Notes: generated by a model not told the origin, from the sequence alone. Counted from the first letter of the stretch, positions 48,721-57,426 are shown. The stretch: DNA of 64,000 nucleotides from Pseudomonas eucalypticola (GCF_013374995.1 NZ_CP056030.1:1954501-2018500), one strand, 5' to 3'. Numbers and translations are program-made.

Positions 48721-49887
48721 ATGGACAACACGACTGACGACGGTGCCCGCACCGTGCTTGCGAAACGCGATTTGCTGATCATCCCGCTGATTGTGGTGCT
48801 GACACTCGCCTGCCTGTTGGGGGCGAGTGAAATGCTCGCGCGGTATTTCTACCCGGCCCAGCCGCTGGATGCCTGCCAGGTGCCGGATGACACCATGGGC
48901 ACGCGCTTCAAGGCCGGGTGCACCTCTACCACCAAGGCCCCCGAGGGGCCCTGGGTCACCAACCACTACAACGAATGCGGGTTTCGCTCGGCCGCTTCCT
49001 GTGCGCTGAAACCGCCTGGCAGCCTGCGCGTGGTGGCGTTCGGGTCTTCGTTGACCCAAGGCTACCTGGTGCCCGACGAGCAGTCGTACCCCGAGCGGGT
49101 AGGCACTGCACTGGGTGCCATCTGCCACCGCCCGGTGGACGTGCAGAACGTCGCCAGCATCGGTTACAACTGGAGCCGCGCTCAGCTCAATTTCGACGAG
49201 GCGATCAAACTGTCACCCGACGTCCTCATCACCAGCATCGTGCCCTTCGACCTCGAGCGCGACCCAGACAGTTTCGCCCCGGCGGCCGCGCCCTCGGCGC
49301 CCGCAACCCCTGCGCCACCGCCGCCATTGCTCAACCGCCTGTACGTCGCCATCAAGGAGCAAGCCCGCTCGGCCTATGTGGCGCAGTATTTCTACTTCAA
49401 GAACGCCCAGGCGTTCACCGACCTTTACCTGCACTACGGCGAAAAGGCCAACTTCCTGCGCACGCCGTTCTCGCCGTTCTGGCAGACGCGCCTGGACAGC
49501 TACGAGAAACTCCTGGCCGACATGGCCCGCCAGGCCCAGGCTGCCCAGGTGCCGCTGGTGCTGGTGTACGTGCCGCAACGGGCCCAGGTCGCGCTGATCA
49601 GCGGCACCCCCGCGCCCGAAGGCGTCGACCCTTGGGCGTTCAGCAAGGCCATCGGCGACATCGCCCGGCGTCACGGCATCCTCTACGTCAACACCAGTGA
49701 CGATTTCAGCCGCCTGAAAAATGCCGCCGACCTGTATTACCCCGTCGATGGCCACCCCTCCGGTGCGGGCCACGCGGTGATCGCCGACGCCGTGATTTCC
49801 CGCCTGTCCACCCTCAGCGACACGCCGTTGGGCAGTTGCACCGCCCTGGTCGCCCACGCCGCCCTGTCCCAGAGGACCACGCCATGA
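48721..49887 (+). CDS. membrane-anchored SGNH-type protein (DltD/AlgJ-like role)
   Basis: This 388-residue protein has an N-terminal membrane helix (LLIIPLIVVLTLACLLGASEM, about 18-38) and a periplasmic SGNH-like domain: block I AFGSSLTQGY near 104-113, an Asn-containing QNVASIGYNW and block V YPVDGHPSGAGH near 341-352. A Pro/Ala-rich insertion lies at 185-200. Such proteins assist MBOAT partners in moving acyl groups to cell-envelope sugars (DltD, AlgJ/X, PatB type). The gene follows fkbH by 31 bases and overlaps the MBOAT gene by ATGA. Confidence 0.8.
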   Translation: MDNTTDDGARTVLAKRDLLIIPLIVVLTLACLLGASEMLARYFYPAQPLDACQVPDDTMGTRFKAGCTSTTKAPEGPWVTNHYNECGFRSAASCALKPPGSLRVVAFGSSLTQGYLVPDEQSYPERVGTALGAICHRPVDVQNVASIGYNWSRAQLNFDEAIKLSPDVLITSIVPFDLERDPDSFAPAAAPSAPATPAPPPPLLNRLYVAIKEQARSAYVAQYFYFKNAQAFTDLYLHYGEKANFLRTPFSPFWQTRLDSYEKLLADMARQAQAAQVPLVLVYVPQRAQVALISGTPAPEGVDPWAFSKAIGDIARRHGILYVNTSDDFSRLKNAADLYYPVDGHPSGAGHAVIADAVISRLSTLSDTPLGSCTALVAHAALSQRTTP

Positions 49888-51323
49888 ACGTGCCGTCATT
49901 CGAGTTTCTGGCGTTCGCTGCCGTCGCCGCGCTGGTGTTCAACCTGTTCCGCCAGGCGGGCTGGCGGCAGGCAGTGCTGCTGGCCACCAACCTGATCTTC
50001 TTCGCCAGCCTGGTGCACGGCGTGGTGGCGTGCCTGCCATTTCTGCTGTTCCTGACGGTGGGCTATGGCCTGATGCGCCTTGCTCAACGCACGGCCGCAG
50101 GTGACGGCCGGCTGCTGTTCGGCACCTCGGTGGTGGTGCTGATTCTGCTGTTCGCCTGGTTGAAGCAATACGGTTTCTTTCCGGCCCAGGTGTTCCTGGA
50201 CTTTCCCTACGCCACCATTGGCCTGTCATACGTGTTCTTCCGGGTGCTGCACCTGGTCATCGACGCCCGCGGCGGTGCGCTGCCGGCCATCACCCCGCTG
50301 GCCTACATCAACTACACGCTGAACTTCACGGCGCTGATTTCCGGCCCCATCCAGCGTTACCCCGATTACCAGGAACAAGCCAAGCGCATGGCGCGGCCAC
50401 ACCTGGTGGGCGCGGGGCGGGCGCTGGAGCGCATCGCCGTGGGCTTCTTCAAGGTGTTTCTGTTGTCCCATGTGTTCCATGACCTGCAACTGCAAGCCCT
50501 GGGGGCATTGCCCGGGGCGGTGGGCACCGGGGCGCTGGTGACCCAAGGGTTGATCATCGCAGCCAGTTACCCGCTATTTCTCTACTGCAATTTTTCCGGC
50601 TACACCGACGTGGTCATCGGCGTCGGCTACTTCTTCGGCTTGCGCCTGCCGGAGAACTTCAATAACCCCTTCATTGCCGAGAACTTCATCAACTTCTGGG
50701 GCCGTTGGCACATGTCGTTGTCCAACTGGCTGAAGACCTATGTCTACAACACGCTGTTGATGAGGTTGATGGAGCGCTTCCCCAGCCGGGCCGTCGAACC
50801 TTTCCTGGGGGTGGTGGCGTTTTTCGTGACCTTTTTCCTCGTGGGCATCTGGCATGGGCAGACCTCTGAATTCGTCATGTTCGGCCTGCTCCAGGGCGGT
50901 GGCGTGGCAGTGAACAAGCTGTACCAGATCCAGATGGCCCTGCGCCTGGGCAAGAAGCCGTACAAGGCCCTGTGTGCCAACCCGGTGTACCTGATCGCCT
51001 CGCGGGGGCTGACGTTCACCTGGTTCGCCTTCACGCTGTTCTGGTTCTGGTCCACCTGGGGGCAGATCGAGGCCTACTACGCCTCCCTGGGCTGGCTGGG
51101 GTCGTTGCTGGTATGGGGCTGCCTCTGGGTGGGTGCCGCCGTGGTGATCGAAGGCGTTCGCCGGGCCTGGGCCCTGCTGTTGCGCCTCAAGGCCGGCGAC
51201 GCACCGCTGGCGCTGTCGCGCTACACCCGCACCGTGGGCTTCACCGTCATCGCCACCCTGACCACCGTGTTCATTTTGCTGGCCAACTCACCGGCACCGG
51301 ACATCGTCTACAAAACTTTCTAG
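49884..51323 (+). CDS. MBOAT-family membrane O-acyltransferase (DltB/AlgI type)
   Basis: This 479-residue inner-membrane protein has about 11-12 hydrophobic segments and the MBOAT hallmarks FNNPFIAENFINFWGRWHMSLSNWL near 255-279 and the catalytic His of VGIWHGQTSEF near 325. It should take an acyl group from the carrier protein in the cytoplasm and pass it across the membrane to the SGNH partner or a surface polymer. ATG 49884 overlaps the previous stop as ATGA. The operon order ACP, FkbH, SGNH, MBOAT is complete and ends here. Confidence 0.87.
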   Translation: MNVPSFEFLAFAAVAALVFNLFRQAGWRQAVLLATNLIFFASLVHGVVACLPFLLFLTVGYGLMRLAQRTAAGDGRLLFGTSVVVLILLFAWLKQYGFFPAQVFLDFPYATIGLSYVFFRVLHLVIDARGGALPAITPLAYINYTLNFTALISGPIQRYPDYQEQAKRMARPHLVGAGRALERIAVGFFKVFLLSHVFHDLQLQALGALPGAVGTGALVTQGLIIAASYPLFLYCNFSGYTDVVIGVGYFFGLRLPENFNNPFIAENFINFWGRWHMSLSNWLKTYVYNTLLMRLMERFPSRAVEPFLGVVAFFVTFFLVGIWHGQTSEFVMFGLLQGGGVAVNKLYQIQMALRLGKKPYKALCANPVYLIASRGLTFTWFAFTLFWFWSTWGQIEAYYASLGWLGSLLVWGCLWVGAAVVIEGVRRAWALLLRLKAGDAPLALSRYTRTVGFTVIATLTTVFILLANSPAPDIVYKTF

Positions 51324-51333
51324 GACAGCAGCA

Positions 51334-51352
51334 GCCCCAAGGCCCATGGGGC
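51334..51352. terminator. hairpin between convergent genes
   Basis: GCCCCA at 51334-51339 pairs with TGGGGC at 51347-51352. The stem is short and without a T run, so termination by it is uncertain; it sits in the 36-bp gap between the MBOAT gene and the SGNH hydrolase on the other strand. Confidence 0.35.
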
Positions 51353-51359
51353 AGGGAGC

Positions 51360-53090
51360 TCAACGCAGCAGCGGGCCAATGACCTCGGCGGCGAGCCTGG
51401 CCTGCCGGGCCTGGCCTTCGGCGGTGAGGTGCACGCGGTCGGCGGCGAAAAGCGGTGGTGGGTAGTCGCCTGTCTGCTGGTTGAAGGCGGGCACGCTGGC
51501 CCAGTCGATCACCGCGTCGCAGCCCGCCAGGGGCTGGCGCAACGCGGCGTTCACCTGGGCGATGGCGTGGTTGGTGACCGCCGGGGCATTGCGCAATACG
51601 TTGGCGACACACACGGCCTTGGCGCCGGCCATGTGCGCCAGCACCGCGCCGCGCTGGTAGGTGGCGATGATCTCGTTGGCGCTCTGGCCGTAGAGCTGGT
51701 CGTTGTAGCCGCCCTGCAGAATCACGATCTTGTGCGCCGCGGTCGAGGCCAGCAGGTTGGGCTGTGCGTATTGCTTCCATTGCTCGATGGCCGTGGCCAG
51801 GCGGCCACCGTAACGGGCACCATTGACCAACTGCACGTCGCTGCGGCCCAGCAGCGTGATCATCTGGTGCGGCCAGCCTTGCTGGAAGGGCGCGCCGCTG
51901 CCATCGGAGTGGCTGTCACCCAACACCACGATGACCCCCTGGGTAGGGGGCGTCAGCCCGAAGCTGCCTTGCAGGGATGCCCCCAGCGCGGCGCGGGTAG
52001 CGGCGTCCAGCGGCCACGGCACGATGATCGCCGCCGACAGGTTCACCAGCCCCGAGCGCCCCTCGCCACTGAGCCCCAGGCTGCCGCCGCTCAACGGGCT
52101 GTCATTACCGCCGACAGCGGTGCTGGTCGTGCCGAGCATGTCGATGACTTTGCCATGGGCGTCCGCCGTGCAGACGATCACGGCGGGCGTTTCCGTGGGC
52201 ACCACCGCCGCGTAGGCGTTGTCGCCGGCGCCGTCGCAGGCGGTGGGTTGCGCGCTGTAATGGCCGAACTCCAGGCCAGCGTTCTTGCCGGCGATATCCC
52301 CCACTGCGACAAAAGCGGCGGGCGCGAAGACCGAGGTGGCCGCGCCAATCACCGCCAGGGTGAAATGGTTGGCCTGCAGCGCCACGCCAGTGGGCAAGTC
52401 CAGAAAAGTATTAGCCGGGTCCCAGTCGCCCGCACCACCATGGGCATCGAACACCACGGCACGGCTGTTGCCGTGCACGCGGTCGGCGGTGAGGGTGGGG
52501 CGCTGCTGGGCATCGGGCTGCACCGCATCGTTACCGCCGCCGCCCTGGTCATGCCACCGGGACACGCGGGGCGTGACACCGGCGTCGAAGGTGGTGTAAC
52601 TGCGCAGGGTTTGCGCCGGCACGGTGAAGCGGTCCAGGGCAGCGGTATCCAGCCCGCCGTCTGTTAGCAAACCGATGGACAACGCCGCCTGCGTATCGGA
52701 ACGCTGCACCGTCAGTGCCGGCCCGGTATAGCACTCGGTTAGCTGGCGCGTGCCGTAGCCGGTCGGTGCCAGCCAGGTCAGGGAAAACGTCGCGCCGCTG
52801 CCCTCGGCCGATTGCGCCGCCAGCGGGCCGTCCGGCGCGCAGGCATGCATCTGCGGCTGCGCCACCTGCACCTGCGCCACGCCGGCGTCGGCACTGACGT
52901 GCGTCACGGTAAGCGTCACCCCGCCGGGCAGGGTGAGGGTGTCATTCACGCGATAACCCGTGCCGCCGGCCACCGGGCTGGCGGCCGTGACATACAACCC
53001 GATGACATCCAGCGGCAGTGGCGTGGCGCCCAGTGTGCCCAGGGCGCCGAGCAGCGTAATCACCTGTGGAGCCTTGAATGGACACGCCAT
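51360..53090 (-). CDS. large SGNH/GDSL hydrolase with N-terminal beta-rich domain
   Basis: This 576-residue protein has no signal peptide. Residues 1-130 carry Gly-rich beta repeats (SPVAGGTGYRVNDTLTLPGGV); 150-360 look like a concanavalin-type domain (RWHDQGGGGNDAVQ, GNSRAVVFDAHGG); and 385-570 form an SGNH esterase with intact blocks: GDSHS (Ser393), GGYNDQ and DRVHLTAEG. Domain order suggests a polysaccharide-binding esterase, like deacetylases on surface glycans, possibly secreted by a signal-less route. GGGAGGT supports ATG 53090. It lies tail to tail with the FkbH/MBOAT operon and divergent from a LacI regulator. Confidence 0.72.
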   Translation of the reverse strand: MACPFKAPQVITLLGALGTLGATPLPLDVIGLYVTAASPVAGGTGYRVNDTLTLPGGVTLTVTHVSADAGVAQVQVAQPQMHACAPDGPLAAQSAEGSGATFSLTWLAPTGYGTRQLTECYTGPALTVQRSDTQAALSIGLLTDGGLDTAALDRFTVPAQTLRSYTTFDAGVTPRVSRWHDQGGGGNDAVQPDAQQRPTLTADRVHGNSRAVVFDAHGGAGDWDPANTFLDLPTGVALQANHFTLAVIGAATSVFAPAAFVAVGDIAGKNAGLEFGHYSAQPTACDGAGDNAYAAVVPTETPAVIVCTADAHGKVIDMLGTTSTAVGGNDSPLSGGSLGLSGEGRSGLVNLSAAIIVPWPLDAATRAALGASLQGSFGLTPPTQGVIVVLGDSHSDGSGAPFQQGWPHQMITLLGRSDVQLVNGARYGGRLATAIEQWKQYAQPNLLASTAAHKIVILQGGYNDQLYGQSANEIIATYQRGAVLAHMAGAKAVCVANVLRNAPAVTNHAIAQVNAALRQPLAGCDAVIDWASVPAFNQQTGDYPPPLFAADRVHLTAEGQARQARLAAEVIGPLLR

Positions 53091-53131
53091 GGCCACCTCC
53101 CGGTCGGCTGGTTCGGCTGATGTGTGGCAGC

Positions 53132-53150
53132 TCGCAACAAAGCGTTGCGA
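53132..53150. promoter_or_regulatory. palindrome GCAAC-N5-GTTGC (copy 2)
   Basis: TCGCAAC and GTTGCGA are perfect 7-bp arms around AAAGC. The 15-base core GCAACAAAGCGTTGC differs at one position from the copy at 16243-16257. It lies 42 bp before the SGNH hydrolase start and about 190 bp from the LacI-type gene. Confidence 0.5.
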
Positions 53151-53335
53151 AAGAGAGGCCCGGCGTCGTTGCCCTGGGGCCAGGGTGGCCAATAGGCCTA
53201 CTGACTATAGCCGGCATCAGGCGGATGCCCAGGCCGACCGCCACGATCGCGCTTTGATACCTTGATTTCGTGCTGATGCGAGCGTGTTAAGATGGCCGTC
53301 CTGCCGGCACGGGCCCGGTTATCGAGGGGCACGGG

Positions 53336-54358
53336 GTGTTCGAAAAAAGGCCTTCAATTCGTGAAATCGCCGAGCTGGCGGGTGTCGGTGTCGCTACCGT
53401 CGACCGCGTGCTGAGCGATCGGGCCAAGGTGTCCCATGCCACCACCATGAAAGTACTGGGCGCATTGCGCACGCTGGGTGTCGGCCAGCGCCTGCCTTCC
53501 GGCGCCCGCCATCTGTTTCGCTTCGAAGTGTTCATGTCCCTGAGTGACGAGACCTTCTTCGCCCGCTACCAGGCTGCGTTCCAGGCCTGCGCCAAGGCAC
53601 AGGGCGTTCAGGTGCGCTTGCGCCGCTTCGACTCGGCGGCGGGCAGCGACGCCCTGTTCCAGGCACTCCAGGGGTTGGAGGGGCGCTGCCACGGCCTGGC
53701 GCTGATTGTCGAGGACAACCCCACCCTGCGCCAGTATTGCCAGCGGCTGCGGCTGCAGGGCAAGGCGGCGGTGTTCATGACCAGCGCAGTGGCCAGCCAG
53801 GGCTGGGCCTACGCCGGCATCGACAACGAAGCCGCGGGGCGTACGGCAGGCTATCTGCTCGGTGGTTTTCTGGCTGGCACGGGGCGGGTGCTGCTGGTGA
53901 CCCACCATATGCTGTTCCAATCGCACCGCCAGCGCATCCAGGGGTTTCGCGCGGTGTGCCAGGCACGCTTTCCCGGCATCGAGATCGTCGGCCCCGTGGA
54001 GTGCAGTGACACCGACGACCACGCCCACGCGGTGGTGACTGAATGCCTGCAGGGGGTGGGGCCTGTCGATGGCATCTACCACACCGGCGCGGGCAACGAC
54101 GGCATCGCCCGTGCCGTCCAGGGCCACCCGGTGAAGGGCTGGATCGGCCACGAGATAACGCCGGCCAATGCCCGGCTGCTGCAGGAAGGAAAAATATCGG
54201 CGCTCATCGACCAGAATCCCGAGTTGCAGGCCAAGGTCTGCATTCAGGTGATGCTCCACCAATTGGGCGCCATCGATTCCTCGCCCCGCAGCACCGTACC
54301 GTTTTCCATCGTCACGCCGGAAAACCTCGACAATGTGCTGAGCGTCGACGCCCTCTAG
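53336..54358 (+). CDS. LacI-family transcriptional regulator
   Basis: This 340-residue regulator has an N-terminal LacI helix-turn-helix and hinge (SIREIAELAGVGVATVDRVLS, residues 7-27) and a periplasmic-binding-like sensor domain (FRFEVFMSLSDETFFARYQAAF and beyond) of the sugar type. GTG 53336 has GAGGGG before it and the helix-turn-helix starts at once, which fixes the start. Target genes are not evident; the divergent SGNH hydrolase at 53090 is the nearest candidate. A hairpin ends the gene at 54382. Confidence 0.82.
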   Translation: MFEKRPSIREIAELAGVGVATVDRVLSDRAKVSHATTMKVLGALRTLGVGQRLPSGARHLFRFEVFMSLSDETFFARYQAAFQACAKAQGVQVRLRRFDSAAGSDALFQALQGLEGRCHGLALIVEDNPTLRQYCQRLRLQGKAAVFMTSAVASQGWAYAGIDNEAAGRTAGYLLGGFLAGTGRVLLVTHHMLFQSHRQRIQGFRAVCQARFPGIEIVGPVECSDTDDHAHAVVTECLQGVGPVDGIYHTGAGNDGIARAVQGHPVKGWIGHEITPANARLLQEGKISALIDQNPELQAKVCIQVMLHQLGAIDSSPRSTVPFSIVTPENLDNVLSVDAL

Positions 54359-54381
54359 GCGAGCCACGGCCGCGAAAAGGC

Positions 54382-54406
54382 AGAAGCCCGCGCAAGGCGG
54401 GCTTCC
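54382..54406. terminator. terminator between LacI gene and tRNA-Pro
   Basis: AGAAGCCCGC and GCGGGCTTCCT form a 9- to 10-bp stem around GCAAG. On the minus strand it follows the tRNA closely and is succeeded by TTCTGCCTTTT, a usable U-rich end, so it probably terminates both the tRNA and the LacI gene. Confidence 0.7.
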
Positions 54407-54413
54407 TGAGTAG

Positions 54414-54490
54414 TGGTCGGGGAGACAGGATTCGAACCTGCGGCCTTCTCGTCCCGAACGAGACGCGCTACCTGGCTGCGCTACACCCCG
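54414..54490 (-). tRNA. tRNA-Pro (CGG)
   Basis: The minus strand folds as a 77-nt tRNA with encoded CCA. The anticodon loop TTCGGGA gives CGG (reads CCG), with a 5-bp stem TCTCG/CGAGA; the T arm GCAGG-TTCGAAT-CCTGT includes one G.T pair. The acceptor stem CGGGGTG/CTCCCCG has a T-T mismatch at positions 6 and 67, where a T-A pair would be expected. Confidence 0.93.
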
Positions 54491-54571
54491 ATGCCGAAAA
54501 TTCTATGCAAAACCCTCGGCTCTCGGCAAGCCCCGCGAATGGGCGGGGCGGGCCTGAATCAGAACGCTTTA

Positions 54572-54793
54572 TCAGAGCTCCTTGACGGTACGAACCTGAT
54601 CCTTGTTGATGCGGGTTTCCTTGCCATCCAGCTGCTTGATTTCGTAGAAACCCGAATCTTCATCGTATTTAGGCGTGTCCACCGCCTGGATCTCGCGCCC
54701 GTCGTTGAGGGTGATGACCGTAGGCGTGGAGCAACCCGCCAGGGCGGCCAGGCCCATGGCCAGAAGCAGAGCGGGAAGGGTCCGGTTAGTCAT
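54572..54793 (-). CDS. YgdI/YgdR-family small lipoprotein
   Basis: This 73-residue precursor has a lipoprotein signal with lipobox LAGC (Cys21). The mature 50 residues match the YgdI/YgdR SH3-like fold: TVITLNDGREIQAVDTPKYD, SGFYEIKQLDGKETRINKDQV. Such lipoproteins sit in the envelope with unknown function. GGAG supports the start. It is monocistronic and lies near the tRNA. Confidence 0.87.
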   Translation of the reverse strand: MTNRTLPALLLAMGLAALAGCSTPTVITLNDGREIQAVDTPKYDEDSGFYEIKQLDGKETRINKDQVRTVKEL

Positions 54794-54881
54794 TTTCTAA
54801 TTCTCCAAAGGGGGACGATTGATCCATGTACAGCTTTTGAGACGTTTGTACCGGATACGAGTTCCGTTTTTTTGACAGTCT

Positions 54882-55463
54882 TTATTCCCCCAGCAAGTGC
54901 AGGGTGTTGAGGTTGGCCAGGCGCGGGTCTTCGGGCGAGCATTGCAGCGCCTGCGCGCCCAGGGTCAGCATGACCTGGCGCGGGCTGCGTTCGCCAGCCT
55001 GCCAGGCGTGTTCGAATGCCGCCGCATGGGCCACGGGGATCACGCACAGCAGGGGTTCCCAGTGCAGGCCTTGGCGCACCATCAGGGGCTGGTCCGGGTG
55101 GCGGTAGGCGGCCTGGAGCATCGCGGTCAACAGTGCGTGGTCGATGCCCGGCACATCGCAGGGCAGTACCAGCATGTGGCGGTGGCGGGCCTGCGCCAGG
55201 CCTGCGCGGATCCCGGCCAGGGGGCCGGGGAAGTCGTCGCTGTCGTCGCTCACCAGGTGGTCGGCATAAGGGGCATAACGGGCCTGGTTGCGGTTGCAGG
55301 AGACGATCAGGTCATCGCCCAGGCCACGTACCTGGCGGTGCAGGTGGGCGATCAGCGGTTCGCCGCGCCAGGGCAGCAACCCCTTGTCGCGGCCGCCCAT
55401 TCGCTGGCCACGGCCACCGGCCAGCAGCAGGACGGAACAGGCGGGCAGGGCGGCATCGGGCAT
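54882..55463 (-). CDS. mobA: molybdenum cofactor guanylyltransferase
   Basis: This 193-residue enzyme attaches GMP to molybdopterin to make the bis-MGD cofactor used by DMSO-reductase-type enzymes. The GTP-binding [21 protein letters not shown] lies at residues 12-32, [12 protein letters not shown] near 78 and the Asp-containing [11 protein letters not shown] near 97, all signature motifs. It is divergent from moaB-moeA, which builds the same cofactor; the 76-bp gap should hold both promoters. Confidence 0.92.
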   Translation of the reverse strand: MPDAALPACSVLLLAGGRGQRMGGRDKGLLPWRGEPLIAHLHRQVRGLGDDLIVSCNRNQARYAPYADHLVSDDSDDFPGPLAGIRAGLAQARHRHMLVLPCDVPGIDHALLTAMLQAAYRHPDQPLMVRQGLHWEPLLCVIPVAHAAAFEHAWQAGERSPRQVMLTLGAQALQCSPEDPRLANLNTLHLLGE

Positions 55464-55539
55464 GGCAGGTCTCGGTCTTCAGATCAGGGCTGCTGTGATA
55501 TAACACTGCCTATTCATACACACAACCGGACGAGCCCTG

Positions 55540-56079
55540 ATGAAAGCCAAGGCTGATGTACCTTTTGTGCCGCTCAATATCGCGGTGCTGACTGTCAGTG
55601 ATACCCGTACCCTGGAGACCGACACCTCCGGGCAGATGTTCGTCGACCGCCTGACCGCCGCCGGCCACCTGCTGGCCGAGCGCGTGTTGCTCAAGGACGA
55701 CCTCTACAAGATCCGCGCGAAAGTGGCTCACTGGATCGCCGAAGACGTGGTGCAGGTGGTGTTGATCACCGGCGGCACCGGGTTTACCGGCCGCGACAGC
55801 ACGCCTGAAGCCGTGTCCTGCCTGTTGGACAAGCAAGTGGATGGCTTTGGCGAACTGTTCCGCCAGATCAGCGTGCCCGACATCGGCACCTCCACCGTGC
55901 AGTCGCGCGCCCTGGCGGGGCTGGCCAACGGCACCCTGGTGTGCTGCCTGCCGGGTTCGACCAACGCCGTGCGCACCGGTTGGGACGGTATCCTCGCCGA
56001 GCAGTTGGACGTGCGTCACCGGCCCTGCAATTTCGTCCCGCACCTGAAGCAGGCCGAGCCCTGCCAGTCCCGTGGCTGA
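55540..56079 (+). CDS. moaB: molybdenum cofactor biosynthesis protein B
   Basis: This 179-residue MogA/MoaB-type protein adenylylates molybdopterin before molybdenum insertion. ITGGTGFTGRDSTPEAV near 82-98 is the MPT-binding motif and GSTNAVRTGWDG near 145 is the second conserved site. It precedes moeA with an eight-base overlap (GTGGCTGA), so the two are coupled. The MoaB rather than MogA branch is preferred from length and neighbours. Confidence 0.9.
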   Translation: MKAKADVPFVPLNIAVLTVSDTRTLETDTSGQMFVDRLTAAGHLLAERVLLKDDLYKIRAKVAHWIAEDVVQVVLITGGTGFTGRDSTPEAVSCLLDKQVDGFGELFRQISVPDIGTSTVQSRALAGLANGTLVCCLPGSTNAVRTGWDGILAEQLDVRHRPCNFVPHLKQAEPCQSRG

Positions 56080-57289
56080 GCTGGGCGCGGCCACGCCGCT
56101 GATGCCGCTGGAACAGGCCCTGGAGCGCCTGCTGGCCCTGGCCGACCAGGCGCCGCTGGAAGGCACCGAGCGGGTGGCCCTGGCCGACGCTGACGGCCGG
56201 GTCCTGGCCCAGGCGCTGGTGTCCACGCTTGACCTGCCGCCCTGGTCCAACAGCGCCATGGACGGTTACGCCTTGCGCCTGGCCGACTGGGCCGGTGAGC
56301 CGCTGGTGGTCAGCCAGCGCATCCAGGCGGGCCAGGCCCCCCTGCCATTGGCCGCGGGCACCTGCGCGCGCATCTTCACCGGCGCCCCCGTGCCGGCGGG
56401 TGCTGACTGCGTGGAAATGCAGGAAAACGCCGAGGTACTGAGCGACGGCCGCGTGCGCTTTACCGAGCGCCTCAGCCTGAACCAGAACATCCGCCCTCAG
56501 GGGCAGGAAACGCGCATCGGCGAGCAAGTGCTGCCTGCCGGTACCCGCCTGGGGCCGATCGAGCTGGGCCTGGCGGCCTCCCTGGGGCATGCCACGCTTG
56601 AGGTGGTGCGCAAGCCGCGCGTGGCCGTGTTGTCCACCGGTGATGAACTGGTGGACCCCGGCCAGCCGCTGGGCCCGGGGCAGATCTACAACAGCAACCG
56701 GCGCCTGCTGGTCAGTTGGTTGCAGCGCCTGGGGTGCGAGGTGATCGATGCCGGCATCCTGCCCGACGACCTGGCCAAGACGCGCGCGCGCCTGGCCGAG
56801 CTGGGCCAGGCCGACCTGATCCTGTCCACGGGCGGCGTGTCGGTGGGCGAGGCGGATTTCCTCGGGGTGGCGTTGCGCGAAGAAGGCGAACTGGCCTTGT
56901 GGAAACTGGCCATCAAGCCCGGCAAGCCGCTGACCTTCGGGCACTTTCGCGGCACCGCGGTCATCGGCCTGCCCGGTAACCCTGCCTCCACCCTGGTCAC
57001 CTTCGCGCTGCTCGCCCGGCCCTACCTGTTGCGCCGCCTGGGCGTGGCCGACGTCGCGCCGCTGGCGATCGAGGTGCCGGTGGCGTTCACCTGGGGCAAG
57101 CCGGGCAACCGTCGCGAGTACCTGCGTGGCCGCCTGGAAAACGGCCGGGCAGTGATCTACCCCAACCAGAGTTCTGGCGTGCTGCGCAGTGCCGCCTGGG
57201 CCGAAGGCCTGGTGGAAGTGCTGGAAGGCCGGACCCTGGCGGAGGGCGACCGGGTGCGCTTTATCCCGCTCAGCGAATTGCTTCGCTGA
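56072..57289 (+). CDS. moeA: molybdopterin molybdotransferase
   Basis: This 405-residue enzyme inserts molybdate into adenylylated molybdopterin. Conserved motifs are NSAMDGYALR near 60-69, the hallmark FTGAPVPAGAD near 105-115, LSTGDEL near 188-194 and STGGVSVGEADF near 251. The C-terminal domain IV is complete. GTG 56072 overlaps the moaB stop; ATG 56102 further in would truncate the N-terminus only slightly. The moaB-moeA pair faces mobA. Confidence 0.92.
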   Translation: MAELGAATPLMPLEQALERLLALADQAPLEGTERVALADADGRVLAQALVSTLDLPPWSNSAMDGYALRLADWAGEPLVVSQRIQAGQAPLPLAAGTCARIFTGAPVPAGADCVEMQENAEVLSDGRVRFTERLSLNQNIRPQGQETRIGEQVLPAGTRLGPIELGLAASLGHATLEVVRKPRVAVLSTGDELVDPGQPLGPGQIYNSNRRLLVSWLQRLGCEVIDAGILPDDLAKTRARLAELGQADLILSTGGVSVGEADFLGVALREEGELALWKLAIKPGKPLTFGHFRGTAVIGLPGNPASTLVTFALLARPYLLRRLGVADVAPLAIEVPVAFTWGKPGNRREYLRGRLENGRAVIYPNQSSGVLRSAAWAEGLVEVLEGRTLAEGDRVRFIPLSELLR

Positions 57290-57355
57290 ATATTTTGTTA
57301 CTGAAAAGGCGGCGGTGTGCGCTAGTCTTCCAGCTGGTGTGATGCAACCTGGGAA

Positions 57356-57389
57356 CCGCTGCCGGTCGGCGTCGCCGAACCGGCAGCGG
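57356..57389 (+). terminator. long hairpin before the glycosyltransferase
   Basis: CCGCTGCCGGT and ACCGGCAGCGG form a perfect 11-bp stem, with CGGC/GCCG pairing inside. It lies 66 bp after moeA and 37 bp before the next ATG, and has no T run. It could end the moeA transcript or act as a leader structure of the glycosyltransferase gene. Confidence 0.5.
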
Positions 57390-57426
57390 TCGAGATCAAA
57401 GGACTTGGCAACGTGGGGATCGAGCC

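Noticed and set aside
46535..51323. Calling the operon dltABCD or an alginate acetylation cluster
   Set aside because: There is no DltA-type adenylation enzyme and no alginate genes; FkbH takes the activating position, so only the architecture is similar.
54414..54490. tRNA-linked integrated element at tRNA-Pro
   Set aside because: No integrase gene, no duplicated tRNA 3' end and no phage or plasmid genes on either side.
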